A DNA stretch of 39,048 bases from an uncultured Oceanospirillaceae bacterium (GTDB lineage: Bacteria; Pseudomonadota; Gammaproteobacteria; Pseudomonadales; Balneatricaceae), in NCBI GenBank assembly GCA_913052465.1, contig CAJXEN010000002.1:1-39048 (forward strand), read 5' to 3'. The notes under the pieces were generated by a model. That model did no database searches, was not told where the DNA came from, and saw nothing but the letters and a program-made list of their open reading frames with translations. Positions 20,173 to 29,670 of the stretch are shown piece after piece. The first letter of the stretch is position 1. Each line of letters opens with the position of its first letter. The translations under genes and the position numbers were made by a program.

Positions 20173-22020
20173 CTATTGCTTAAGTTTGGTAACGTTAACA
20201 AAGAGGCTTAACTGCTGACCTGGTTGAAGGTATTTCTTAAGTGATTGGTTCCACTTTTGAATATCGTTAACAGTCACGCTAAATCGATGGGCAATAGCCG
20301 ATAAGTTATCACCAGAACGAACCTTATAGGTGAGCTTTTTAACGACATTACGCTGGGTCTTAGCAGGGAGTTTATTACCACTACTACGTGGCCAGATGTT
20401 GAGCTGGTCACCAATCTGCAACACTGATTTAGTACCCAATTTATTCCAGCTTGCGATCTGTGCAATACTGACCTTATACTTTTTAGCGATTTTCCAAAGG
20501 CTGTCACCACTTTTAATCTTATACTCAATACGCTGTCCTGCTTGAGTTTGAGTAATTCTTTGCTGTCTATTAATTACCCGCTGAGCCGCACTTAAAGTGT
20601 AAGCAGCTGCATCCTTGCTGGCAATAGGGATCATTAAGGTTTTACCCGCTCTAATCATATGGCCATCTATATTGTTAATAGTACGTAATAGATCAACGCT
20701 CACATGATACTGATTAGCAAGCGCCAATAAGCTATCACCTGAAACTATTTTATACCTTTCCCACGCCACTCTTTTACTTGATGGCAGGTCTAATAGACTA
20801 GCTTTGAAAGTTTCTAAATGAGCAATAGGAATAAGGAGGTTGTGCGGGCCTTGGGGGTCTGTGGCCCATTGATTAAAAGCAGGGTTCAATCGATACATTT
20901 CATCGGTGGTAATGTTGGCCATTTCTGCAGCTTGAGCTAAGTCAATCTGAGATCCGATACTTACCGACTTAAAATAGGCTTCATCAGCAATACTATTTAG
21001 ACTATCTGTGCCCGCCTGCTCAGCAATAACGCGTGCTACAGCCAACAATTTAGGCACATAATTCATGGTTTCTTGAGGCAGGTCTAACGACCAAAAATCT
21101 GTAGGCTTACCAGCCTTTCTGTTGCGTTTAATGGCCTTCAGCACAGTACCTTGGCCACCATTATACGAGGCAATGGCAAGTAACCAGTCGCCATCAAACA
21201 TTTTGTGCAACATTAATAAATATTTATGAGCAGCATTGGTAGACGCAACAATATCTCGACGACCGTCATACCACCAGTTCTGTTTTAGGTCAAAAGCAAG
21301 ACCTGTGTTGGGGATAAATTGCCATGCACCAGATGCACGTCCAGATGAATAGGCAAAGGGGTCAAAACCACTCTCTATAATCGGTAGCAATGCTATTTCT
21401 GCTGGCAGCGATTGATCTAAAGCTTCGTGTAACATGAAATGATAGTAACGGTTTGCCCGGGTAGTGACACGGCGCATATATTCTGTGTGTTTGTTGTACC
21501 ATTTGTAATACTTATCAATACGAGCGTTCTCAACACGACCTAAGCCGTAATTGGCCACAGTAAGTTGCCAAAGGTCTAGTTTCGCGATTGGCTCTGGAAT
21601 AGCTTCGATCGTTATGTCTAAAGTGATGTTTTGGTCAACGTTTTGGTACGCTTCTGCTAGTAAATCAGCGGCCGTGGAAGTACTAGCCTCTGAGTCTAGT
21701 TCAGACCAACCGAGAGAATTGTTATTTGTAATGTTTTCAACAATGGCTTCAGCCGACAGGTACGGTTCTGCTTCTGAATTATAGCGAATCTCATTAAATA
21801 CTAGAGCTTCTTGTGGCGTGTCTACTACTTCATCTAAATCATCAACCGGAATAATTACCTTAGCCATGGTTGAATTGATGGCATCTTTTTTAGACAGCTG
21901 AGGTTGTAAAGGCGTTGTTTGGCATGCGCTAAGAAATAAAACTAAGGCAAGTAAACACGTCGACTTAAGGGCATCTTTAGAGATGTGGTGTACAAAATTT
22001 CGTGTCAAAATAATAATCAC
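20173..22020 (-). CDS. mltD: Membrane-bound lytic murein transglycosylase D with three C-terminal LysM domains
   Basis: Lipobox LFLSAC; SLT motif PIIESGFDPFAYSSGRASGAWQFIPNTG; three LysM repeats (VSGDSLLALA, KSGDSLWKIA, RSGDNLSAIA). Confidence 0.94.
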   Translation of the reverse strand: MIIILTRNFVHHISKDALKSTCLLALVLFLSACQTTPLQPQLSKKDAINSTMAKVIIPVDDLDEVVDTPQEALVFNEIRYNSEAEPYLSAEAIVENITNNNSLGWSELDSEASTSTAADLLAEAYQNVDQNITLDITIEAIPEPIAKLDLWQLTVANYGLGRVENARIDKYYKWYNKHTEYMRRVTTRANRYYHFMLHEALDQSLPAEIALLPIIESGFDPFAYSSGRASGAWQFIPNTGLAFDLKQNWWYDGRRDIVASTNAAHKYLLMLHKMFDGDWLLAIASYNGGQGTVLKAIKRNRKAGKPTDFWSLDLPQETMNYVPKLLAVARVIAEQAGTDSLNSIADEAYFKSVSIGSQIDLAQAAEMANITTDEMYRLNPAFNQWATDPQGPHNLLIPIAHLETFKASLLDLPSSKRVAWERYKIVSGDSLLALANQYHVSVDLLRTINNIDGHMIRAGKTLMIPIASKDAAAYTLSAAQRVINRQQRITQTQAGQRIEYKIKSGDSLWKIAKKYKVSIAQIASWNKLGTKSVLQIGDQLNIWPRSSGNKLPAKTQRNVVKKLTYKVRSGDNLSAIAHRFSVTVNDIQKWNQSLKKYLQPGQQLSLFVNVTKLKQ

Positions 22021-22124
22021 AATTTAAAGTTCAAAAGGTCGCTAATTTTAGCAGGACAGGCACATAGTTCAATATAGAACCTTAAGTCTTCTTATAGTTC
22101 CTTAGTTTTTATCACTATTAACGA

Positions 22125-22946
22125 TTAAAAACTGTTTTTCCATTCCCTCAGTGCCGCAAAAACCTCACTAGACTGTGGCAATTCCCTACGCTTAAAGCTT
22201 TCTGCACTAGCAATTACAGCCCTATCATGGGTGCGTACAAAAGGGTTGATGGCCAATTCTTGAGCCAAGCGCGTGGGTAATGTAACTTCATTCTCTGCAC
22301 GAATTTCTTGACACATTTCTTGAGCTAACTTTAAGGCCCCATTGTCTCCGTCCACTACCATAGCAAATTTTAAATTGGCTAAACTATATTCATGTGTGGG
22401 ATAGGCTTTAGTCATGGCAGGTAATGCCATGATTTTGTTAAGAGACTGATGCATTTGGTGATCTGTCCCTTCGAACACACGACCACAACCTGCCAAAAAT
22501 AAAGTGTCTCCACAAAACAGCAGCCCTTGCTGGTCATTATAATAGGCAATGTGATCAAGAGTATGGCCCGGAATTTCTATGACGTTAAAAGTAAAACCTA
22601 ATACATCTAAAGTGTCGTCTTCTTTTACCTGGTGGGTGACTCCCTTGTAAGGGCTGCTAACTGGACCATAAATAGGTAAATTGCCAAAATGATTAACTAG
22701 TTCCGCGATACCACCCGTGTGGTCAGCGTGATGGTGGGTCACCAATATAGCACAAAGGTTTTTTTGTGTTCTTGATGAGTGGTTAATAACAACCTGTGCG
22801 TCACCAGGGTCTACCACTATAAAAGAATCAGATTGTACATCTTCGATAGACCAAATGTAGTTATCATCAAAAGCTGGAAGTGGCGTGATGATTAGATTGG
22901 AAGCTGTTGTCTGCATAATATGAACTTTCTCAGATCTAGGTTTCAT
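22125..22946 (-). CDS. gloB: Hydroxyacylglutathione hydrolase (glyoxalase II)
   Basis: THHHADHTGG metallo-beta-lactamase motif, DTLFLAGCGRVFEGT, PTHEYSLANLKFA; likely start near 22916 (MQTTASNLIITPLPAFDDNYIW). Confidence 0.96.
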   Translation of the reverse strand: MKPRSEKVHIMQTTASNLIITPLPAFDDNYIWSIEDVQSDSFIVVDPGDAQVVINHSSRTQKNLCAILVTHHHADHTGGIAELVNHFGNLPIYGPVSSPYKGVTHQVKEDDTLDVLGFTFNVIEIPGHTLDHIAYYNDQQGLLFCGDTLFLAGCGRVFEGTDHQMHQSLNKIMALPAMTKAYPTHEYSLANLKFAMVVDGDNGALKLAQEMCQEIRAENEVTLPTRLAQELAINPFVRTHDRAVIASAESFKRRELPQSSEVFAALREWKNSF

Positions 22947-23012
22947 AACGCAGGGTAGCGGTGCTGGCTAAATTACGCAAGCAAGGCAGATAATAATGCC
23001 TTATTATAGACC

Positions 23013-23768
23013 ATGACTGAACATACCCACTTACAATCCTACCAGTTTGAAGAACAACAATTCGCTGCTTGGTTAAAGACTGAAAAAGGGGCCTCATTTA
23101 TGGCCCAGGAGCAACAACAGCTGGCTTTTTTGATGCCTAGAGCATTTGGACATTACAGTGTCTATTTGGGGCTCAATGCCAAACTTACTTCGAGCTTTGA
23201 AAGCCCCATAAAAAGGGCTATGGCGTTAACGGCAAACCTTCAGTTGGAGGGCCATGCAGTAATGGATCCACACCAATTACCACTCGCCAACGAAGCCATA
23301 GACCTAGTTGTACTGCAGCACGTTTTAGATATGAGCGACAACCCTCATCAAACCCTTCGCGAAGCTGCACGAGTCATTAACTCTGGAGGTCGTCTTGTGA
23401 TCACCGGTTTTAACCCTTTCAGCTTATGGGGCTTATGGCGACAACTCAGGCTCAAGCGCGGAGTACCATGGCGTGTAAACTTCTTAGCTCAAAGTAGGCT
23501 TAAAGACTGGCTTACGCTACTCAATTTTGGTGACTTTGATATCAAGCCTGTATATGATTGCTCACCCGCTAAGTGGAAGACTAATCCTTGGCTCACCTGC
23601 TTCTTAAACCCGTTGGGCTCTGGTTATGTTTTATCTGCAGTAAAGCAAGAGACACGGGTACATTTACTTAAAACACATTGGCGTAACAGAATGATCAAGC
23701 CAAGCTTTGGCTTAGCTGGAGCAACAAGGCAACCCAGCCAAAATAAACAATGTTTGGAGACTAATTGA
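23013..23768 (+). CDS. SAM-dependent methyltransferase (YafS-like)
   Basis: DLVVLQHVLDMSDNPHQTLREAARVINSGGRLVITGFNPFSLWGLWR; conserved gloB-yafS-rnhA-dnaQ neighbourhood. Confidence 0.85.
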   Translation: MTEHTHLQSYQFEEQQFAAWLKTEKGASFMAQEQQQLAFLMPRAFGHYSVYLGLNAKLTSSFESPIKRAMALTANLQLEGHAVMDPHQLPLANEAIDLVVLQHVLDMSDNPHQTLREAARVINSGGRLVITGFNPFSLWGLWRQLRLKRGVPWRVNFLAQSRLKDWLTLLNFGDFDIKPVYDCSPAKWKTNPWLTCFLNPLGSGYVLSAVKQETRVHLLKTHWRNRMIKPSFGLAGATRQPSQNKQCLETN

Positions 23769-24212
23769 TTGACCACAGATAATGTTGAGTTATTTACCGA
23801 TGGTGCATGTAAAGGTAACCCTGGCCCTGGAGGTTGGGGGGTATTGATACGTTTTAAAAATCAAGAAAAACGGTTGCATGGCGGTGAACCATTAACTACT
23901 AATAATAGAATGGAGCTGATGGCGGCTATCAAGGGTCTAGAGGCATTAACGCGTCCATGCAAGGTAGATCTAACCACCGATTCGCAATATGTTCGTAAAG
24001 GTATTACTGAGTGGATTTTTAATTGGCGTAAAAACAACTGGCGTACAGCTGCTAAAAAACCTGTGAAAAATGCTGATCTTTGGCAGATGTTAGATCTGGC
24101 TGTGCAACCCCATGAGGTACAATGGCACTGGGTTAAAGGACATAGTGGCCATGTGGAAAACGAAATTGCTGATGACCTTGCCAATCTCGGTGCAGCACAA
24201 CATACGGCATAA
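23769..24212 (+). CDS. rnhA: Ribonuclease HI
   Basis: [57 protein letters not shown] start directly abutting the upstream stop. Confidence 0.96.
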   Translation: MTTDNVELFTDGACKGNPGPGGWGVLIRFKNQEKRLHGGEPLTTNNRMELMAAIKGLEALTRPCKVDLTTDSQYVRKGITEWIFNWRKNNWRTAAKKPVKNADLWQMLDLAVQPHEVQWHWVKGHSGHVENEIADDLANLGAAQHTA

Positions 24213-24230
24213 GCTACACAGGAATAAATT

Positions 24231-24950
24231 GTGCGATTAATAGTATTAGATACAGAAACAACAGGCTTAGAACCCAAACAGGGGCATCGATTAATTGAGG
24301 TTGGTGCCCTAGAAATGGTTAATAGACGTCTTACGGGGGTAAACTTTCATCAGTACGTTAATCCACAACGTGATATGCCGATGGAAGCTCATGCGGTGCA
24401 TGGGATTAGTGAAGAGTTCTTGCAAGACAAACCATTGTTCTGTGCCATTGCAGATGAGTTTATAGAGTTTGTACGTGGTGCTGAATTAATCATTCACAAT
24501 GCTCCCTTTGACCTAGGTTTCCTAGATAATGAACTTGCGATAGCTGGTAAAACCAATGGGCAGCGTTATCCAAAAATTGCTGATATTTGTAAAATTACAG
24601 ATTCCTTAAAGCTAGCTAGACAACAACACCCCGGACAAAAAAACAACCTAGATGCCCTTTGTCGCCGCTACGGCATTAATAATTCTCATCGGGAATTGCA
24701 TGGAGCATTGTTAGATTCTGAAATTTTAGCAGACGTATACCTGTTGATGACTGGTGGTCAAACTGACTTGATGTGGGCAACACAAACGTCTTCTGCTAAC
24801 GACAAATCAACCACAAATAGCAGAATGGTGAGCTTAAGAGGAAACAATCTGCCTGTGGTTTTAGCGACCATCGAAGAGCTTAATGCTCATCAACTAAAGC
24901 TTGAAACAGTCTCAAAGGCATCGGGGGATCTATGCCTGTGGTTGCAATAA
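24231..24950 (+). CDS. dnaQ: DNA polymerase III epsilon subunit (3'-5' exonuclease)
   Basis: LDTETTGLEPKQGHRLIEVGALE ExoI motif, HNAPFDLGFLDNEL, HGALLDSEILADVYL; GTG start. Confidence 0.96.
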   Translation: MRLIVLDTETTGLEPKQGHRLIEVGALEMVNRRLTGVNFHQYVNPQRDMPMEAHAVHGISEEFLQDKPLFCAIADEFIEFVRGAELIIHNAPFDLGFLDNELAIAGKTNGQRYPKIADICKITDSLKLARQQHPGQKNNLDALCRRYGINNSHRELHGALLDSEILADVYLLMTGGQTDLMWATQTSSANDKSTTNSRMVSLRGNNLPVVLATIEELNAHQLKLETVSKASGDLCLWLQ

Positions 24951-25126
24951 GCACAATAAGTTAGCTCTCGAGTGATTTTTTTCAACGCCTAAAAAGGCAT
25001 TAATAAAGCGTAAACGGTCACTCTAGCAGACGACATCAGCAATCGTGTAATCCCGTTCGATGCTTTAAAGATCCCGCCCTATGCAATGCTATCTAGGCAG
25101 TAATAATGCAGCGCTTAAGAAACAAA

Positions 25127-25155
25127 GGCCACTAACCGCAATCGATTGAGTGGCC
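25127..25155 (-). terminator. Candidate terminator of the SCP2 gene
   Basis: On minus strand GGCCACT-15 nt-AGTGGCC followed by TTTGTTTCTT. Confidence 0.6.
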
Positions 25156-25162
25156 TGTGAAA

Positions 25163-25477
25163 TTAACCCATTTTGAATAATTGGCTTAACCGTGTACCCA
25201 ACATAACATCGCCTTCAGCCTGCAAACGACCACCCATAAATGCTGCCATACCATCTAATTCACCTGACACAATTTCTGAAAGTGTTTCTGAGTCCATAGA
25301 CATCGTAATTTCAGGGTCATCATGGTTGCCTAGGTTAGCATCGCAGTTTGCATCATTAATGGTTACGTAAAAATCATCATCATCAGAAATGCAAAATTGG
25401 AATGTTGCTTGTAAGCCTTCAGCTTCATCAGCGACGAATGCAGACTGCATTTGTGCCATTATTTCTGCTACTGCCAT
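25163..25477 (-). CDS. SCP2 sterol-binding domain protein
   Basis: 104 aa; TFQFCISDDDDFYVTINDANC...PEITMSMDSETLSEIVSGELDGMAAFMGGRLQAEGDVMLGTRLSQLF is typical of SCP2. Confidence 0.88.
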   Translation of the reverse strand: MAVAEIMAQMQSAFVADEAEGLQATFQFCISDDDDFYVTINDANCDANLGNHDDPEITMSMDSETLSEIVSGELDGMAAFMGGRLQAEGDVMLGTRLSQLFKMG

Positions 25478-25652
25478 TGGATTAGTCCTAGTAGTGAGTT
25501 TGAGGGGTCGATTCTATGGGTTTTTTAACATAAAATCAAACAGCCGTTTGAATTGTAACTTTGATGCATGTTTCGTTATGGTTTTATGTCCTAATTAGAC
25601 TAGAATATGGGGTATTATTGAGTGTACCCAAGAACCATATCTGGAGAGTTAC

Positions 25653-26762
25653 GTGTTAGATTTTTTGTACGAGTACGGGTTATTTTTAGCTAAAGTGATT
25701 ACTTTTTGTGTTGCAGCTGTCGTGGTTATTGGCTTTTTAATAATGACAGGACAAAACCGCCGCCAACACAGTAAGGCTGGGCACATCGAGGTACGAAATC
25801 TTAATGAAGAATTTGAAGACATGACGGATACACTAGATCACGCCATGATGGACAAATACCAATTCAAGCAGTTACGTAAAAGCCAAGAGAAAGCTGACAA
25901 GCTCCAAACTAAACTAGATAAGGCTTATGCAAAAAAGCAGGCCAAGCAAACTAAGCTAAATGTCTCTGCAGAAACAAGCGAGGAAGAGGATGTTTCTACA
26001 GCCAAAAAACGTACCTTTGTATTGGATTTTGATGGCGACGTAAAAGCCAGCGCGTTAGAGTTTCTACGTCACGAGATTAGTGCCATTATATCTGTTGCTA
26101 AAGTGACTGATGAAATTATTATGCGCTTAGACTCAAGCGGTGGCATGGTGCACACCTATGGTTTGGCTGCATCGCAACTGGGACGCATTAACGCTGCCAA
26201 AATCCCACTCACTATTTGTGTTGACGAAATAGCGGCTAGTGGTGGCTACATGATGGCTTGTATGGCTAACCATATTATTGCCGCACCATTTGCCCTTGTC
26301 GGTTCTATTGGCGTAGTGGCAGAGGTACCTAACGTACACAGATTGTTAAAAAAGCACTCTATTGATGTTGAAGTGCTAACTGCAGGTGAACACAAGCGAA
26401 GCCTCACTATAATGGGTGAAAATACACGCAAGGGACGTGATAAGTTTGTAGACGACTTACAGCAAACTCACAGTTTATTTAAACATTGGGTAAAGCAACA
26501 ACGCCCACAACTTGATTTAGATAAAGTGGCTAATGGTGATGTATGGTATGGCCAACAAGCTATTGATATGGGCCTTGTAGACGCAGTGGGCACCTCAGAT
26601 GAAGTATTACTAGAGGCCATTAAAAAAAGTGATGTATTACTGATAGAGTACGTTGCTAAAAAGACCATTGGTGAAAAATTTGGCATTGCAGCCGCTACGA
26701 GTATAACGCTGTTCAGCAACCGCATATGGTCCAAAATACAACGTCAGTCTATTACCCACTAA
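25653..26762 (+). CDS. sohB: S49-family inner-membrane protease SohB
   Basis: N-terminal TM, LRLDSSGGMVHTYGLAASQL, DEIAASGGYMMACMANHIIAAPFALVGSIGV; GTG start. Confidence 0.94.
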   Translation: MLDFLYEYGLFLAKVITFCVAAVVVIGFLIMTGQNRRQHSKAGHIEVRNLNEEFEDMTDTLDHAMMDKYQFKQLRKSQEKADKLQTKLDKAYAKKQAKQTKLNVSAETSEEEDVSTAKKRTFVLDFDGDVKASALEFLRHEISAIISVAKVTDEIIMRLDSSGGMVHTYGLAASQLGRINAAKIPLTICVDEIAASGGYMMACMANHIIAAPFALVGSIGVVAEVPNVHRLLKKHSIDVEVLTAGEHKRSLTIMGENTRKGRDKFVDDLQQTHSLFKHWVKQQRPQLDLDKVANGDVWYGQQAIDMGLVDAVGTSDEVLLEAIKKSDVLLIEYVAKKTIGEKFGIAAATSITLFSNRIWSKIQRQSITH

Positions 26763-26782
26763 ATTGCTTAAGGAACTATTTA

Positions 26783-27565
26783 ATGCAGTCTTTTTCAAGC
26801 CTTTGTAAACCTTTGAAACCAAACTTTTTGGGGTTAAGCGATACACCAGTGCGTATTGGCTTAGTGGTATTGGCAACAGACATGGTGCTTGAAGCCGAAT
26901 GGCGCGAACTATTTACTGGCTTACCGATCGAGGTTTTGGTAGCTCGCATAGCCTGTGAAGCAGAAGTGACTCCTGAGGCGTTGTTAACCATGGCGCATCA
27001 GATAGGTCAGTGTGCTAGCTTAATATTGCCGGACGTAACGCTAGATGCGATCGCTTACGGATGCACGTCTGGCAGTTTAGTGATAGGTGAAGATAAGGTG
27101 CATCAATTGCTTCAACAGGGCAACGTACAACAAATTACTAGTAATCCATTTAGTGCAGCCAAAGCTGCATTAGCACACATTAAGGCGCAAAATGTGGTGG
27201 TGCTTTCTCCTTACTTAGCCTCTGTCAATAGACCCTTTTATAAGGCGCTAACTCACGCCAGTTTTAACATTACACGTTGGGGCAGCTTGGACCTAACACT
27301 AGATCGTGACATTGGCGCCATGAACCCAGATCATTTACCTATATTGATTGATCAGCTAATTGATGGTCTTGAAGTGTTGCCAGATGCAGTATTTATTTCT
27401 TGCACTAACTTTAAAGCAATAGCCAAGTTACATGAACTAGAGCAGCGTTATGGCTGTTACTTTATGTCTAGTAATCAAGTGATGGCCTGGCATGTTTTAC
27501 ACCAGCTTAATATTACACTACCTAAAGCCCAGGCTGGACGCTTGCTGAGTTCGGTATCCGTATAA
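26783..27565 (+). CDS. Maleate isomerase / Asp-Glu racemase superfamily protein
   Basis: RIGLVVLATDMVLEAEWRELF..., paired Cys motifs AYGCTSGSLVIG and FISCTNFKAI as in maleate cis-trans isomerases/arylmalonate decarboxylases; ATG at 26783. Confidence 0.78.
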   Translation: MQSFSSLCKPLKPNFLGLSDTPVRIGLVVLATDMVLEAEWRELFTGLPIEVLVARIACEAEVTPEALLTMAHQIGQCASLILPDVTLDAIAYGCTSGSLVIGEDKVHQLLQQGNVQQITSNPFSAAKAALAHIKAQNVVVLSPYLASVNRPFYKALTHASFNITRWGSLDLTLDRDIGAMNPDHLPILIDQLIDGLEVLPDAVFISCTNFKAIAKLHELEQRYGCYFMSSNQVMAWHVLHQLNITLPKAQAGRLLSSVSV

Positions 27566-29626
27566 CTAGTTAGTTTTACTACAAGGCTTCAGCCACACGC
27601 TGGTGTCATGAAATACTGCACCACCATATGGTAAGCCTGGTTCTGCGCTGGTAAGGGCATTAATGCCCACTTTGCCAATAAAGGCTTTATTGGGCCAAAT
27701 AGATTCGCACACTAAAACCCCCTGTTGCAATCCTGCATACTCTTTAATAGGCAAAATAAGTTGCCCCCTTGAATTACCTATTTCAACAAGGTCGCCATTT
27801 TTCACACCTAAAGCTAAGCAATCCTTAGGGTGAATCATTAGGTCTGGTTGCTTCTCCAACCTCAGTGAAGATGGGGTCTCAGTAAAACTTGTGTTCAAAA
27901 AATGACGGGCAGGGGCCGTTACCAAGCGCCATCGCTGTTTAGCTGTGGTAGGGTCAGTGATCGCAACATGGTCGGCAAACGAAGAGGTATTAACCTTACC
28001 TAACAAGAGCTCATCCCAGCCATGGCGAAAATGAAATTTACCATCACTATGACCAAAGCCATTTAAGTAATGTGCATCCTCAAAGGGTAACGCACAGTCT
28101 ACAAAATTATTTTGCCATAAGGTTTTCCAATCAACTACGCCACCTCGCTCTACGCAGTCTTTCATAAGCGCTACTTCAGACATTTTAAAGCCTTCATGCT
28201 GGCTACCTAAACGTCGACCCAACTCGTTAATAACCCATAAATTACTGCGACATTGGCCAGGTGGCTCAATGACTTTACGACTGATTTGAAGGTGTGTGTG
28301 GCCGCCCCCTAAATAAATGTCATCATGTTCTAAAAACATAGTGGCAGGTAGGACTAGGTCTGCCATAGCAGCTGTTTCTGTCATAAACTGCTCATGCACA
28401 CAAATAAACAAATTATTACGTTCAAAACCCTGTCGCACCAAATTTGATTCGGGGCATACCGCTAAGGGATTAGTGTTTTGAATGAACAGGGCTTTAATAG
28501 GCGCCTTACCTTGCAAGTCTTTTTTATTATTAGTAAGTATTGGACCAATACGTGATTGGTCTAATTCTCGGGTAATTTCATCAAGGCAATCCAAACCTCT
28601 GATAATATTTAAGTCTACTGGATACATAGCACTGTTAGTGTAAAGGGCTCCACCACCCAAGTGTTTCCAAGCGCCAGTCACTGCTGGTAAACACGAGGCC
28701 GCATGCATATTAAAAGCACCATTGCGGCTGCGGCTGAAGCCATATCCTAAGCGAATAAATGACTGGGGATTGGCACCATACCATTGCGCGAAGGTTTCTA
28801 TGTCTGCTTCAGTTAAGCCTGTAATGTTTGACGCCCATGCTGGTGTTCTTGTTTGTAGATGTTTTTCTAGCCCGCATGGGTCATCCGTGTATTTATTCAA
28901 ATAATCCCAGTCAGCGTATCCGTCTCTAAATAAACAATGCATAACGGCACAAGCCAAAGCGCCATCAGTGCCAGGTTTTAGCATCAGGTGTAAATCGGCT
29001 TTTTGCGCCGTTGCTGTCTGGTACGGATCTACAACAATTAACTTGGATTTATTGTTATTACGAGCTTTATTAATGTGATTCATGACATTAATTTGGGTGT
29101 GCACTGGATTACCACCCCACACCACAATAAGCGATGAATACTTCATTTCACGTGGATCGATACCTCGCTTAAGTCCAGCACCTGCAGTATAACCGGCGTC
29201 AGCTAAAGTCGTACAAATGGTAGATTTTTGACGTGAATAACCTAAAGCATGGCTAAGCCGGTCTATAGAGTCCCTTTGAACTAACCCCATAGTGCCTGCG
29301 TAGTGATAAGGCCAAATGGCCTCAGGACCATATTTACTGGTAATTTTGGTGAATTTATCAACCATCATCGCCATAGCTTGATCCCAGCCAATAGGTTCAA
29401 ACGCCTCTATGCCTTTGGCACCAGTACGCATTAGGGGCTGAGTCAGACGTTGAGGGTGGTGTATGCGGTCTTTATAGCGGGCCACCTTTGCGCAAATAAC
29501 ACCATCAGTATAGGTCTGGCTTTTGCTACCATAAACGCCACCGATGGTATGGCTGTCTATACGCTCTACTTCTAAGGCGCAAACACTTGGGCAATCATGA
29601 GGGCAGGTAGCTGCTATTCTTTGCAT
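27566..29626 (-). CDS. Molybdopterin-dependent oxidoreductase (DMSO reductase superfamily, N-terminal 4Fe-4S)
   Basis: CPHDCPSVCALEVER...DGVICAKVARY cluster motif, WPYHYAGTMG, VVWGGNPVHTQ, molybdopterin-binding C-domain (LVTAPARHFLNTSF). Start MQRIAATCPHDCPS at 29626; ORF track opens at 29677. Confidence 0.9.
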   Translation of the reverse strand: MQRIAATCPHDCPSVCALEVERIDSHTIGGVYGSKSQTYTDGVICAKVARYKDRIHHPQRLTQPLMRTGAKGIEAFEPIGWDQAMAMMVDKFTKITSKYGPEAIWPYHYAGTMGLVQRDSIDRLSHALGYSRQKSTICTTLADAGYTAGAGLKRGIDPREMKYSSLIVVWGGNPVHTQINVMNHINKARNNNKSKLIVVDPYQTATAQKADLHLMLKPGTDGALACAVMHCLFRDGYADWDYLNKYTDDPCGLEKHLQTRTPAWASNITGLTEADIETFAQWYGANPQSFIRLGYGFSRSRNGAFNMHAASCLPAVTGAWKHLGGGALYTNSAMYPVDLNIIRGLDCLDEITRELDQSRIGPILTNNKKDLQGKAPIKALFIQNTNPLAVCPESNLVRQGFERNNLFICVHEQFMTETAAMADLVLPATMFLEHDDIYLGGGHTHLQISRKVIEPPGQCRSNLWVINELGRRLGSQHEGFKMSEVALMKDCVERGGVVDWKTLWQNNFVDCALPFEDAHYLNGFGHSDGKFHFRHGWDELLLGKVNTSSFADHVAITDPTTAKQRWRLVTAPARHFLNTSFTETPSSLRLEKQPDLMIHPKDCLALGVKNGDLVEIGNSRGQLILPIKEYAGLQQGVLVCESIWPNKAFIGKVGINALTSAEPGLPYGGAVFHDTSVWLKPCSKTN

Positions 29627-29670
29627 ATTGTTTTTGACATCGTTTATTGTTACTTCTAAGTGTACAATAA

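Noticed and set aside
24951-25126. Looked for a tRNA after dnaQ, as with tRNA-Asp (aspV) in E. coli
   Set aside because: No cloverleaf, GGTTCGAATCC-type T-arm or CCA end recognised by eye in this interval.
27566-29626. Formate dehydrogenase call for the molybdopterin enzyme to complete a formaldehyde-to-CO2 pathway with frmA-fghA
   Set aside because: The characteristic Cys/Sec-His formate dehydrogenase signature was not recognised and no partner subunits are present.
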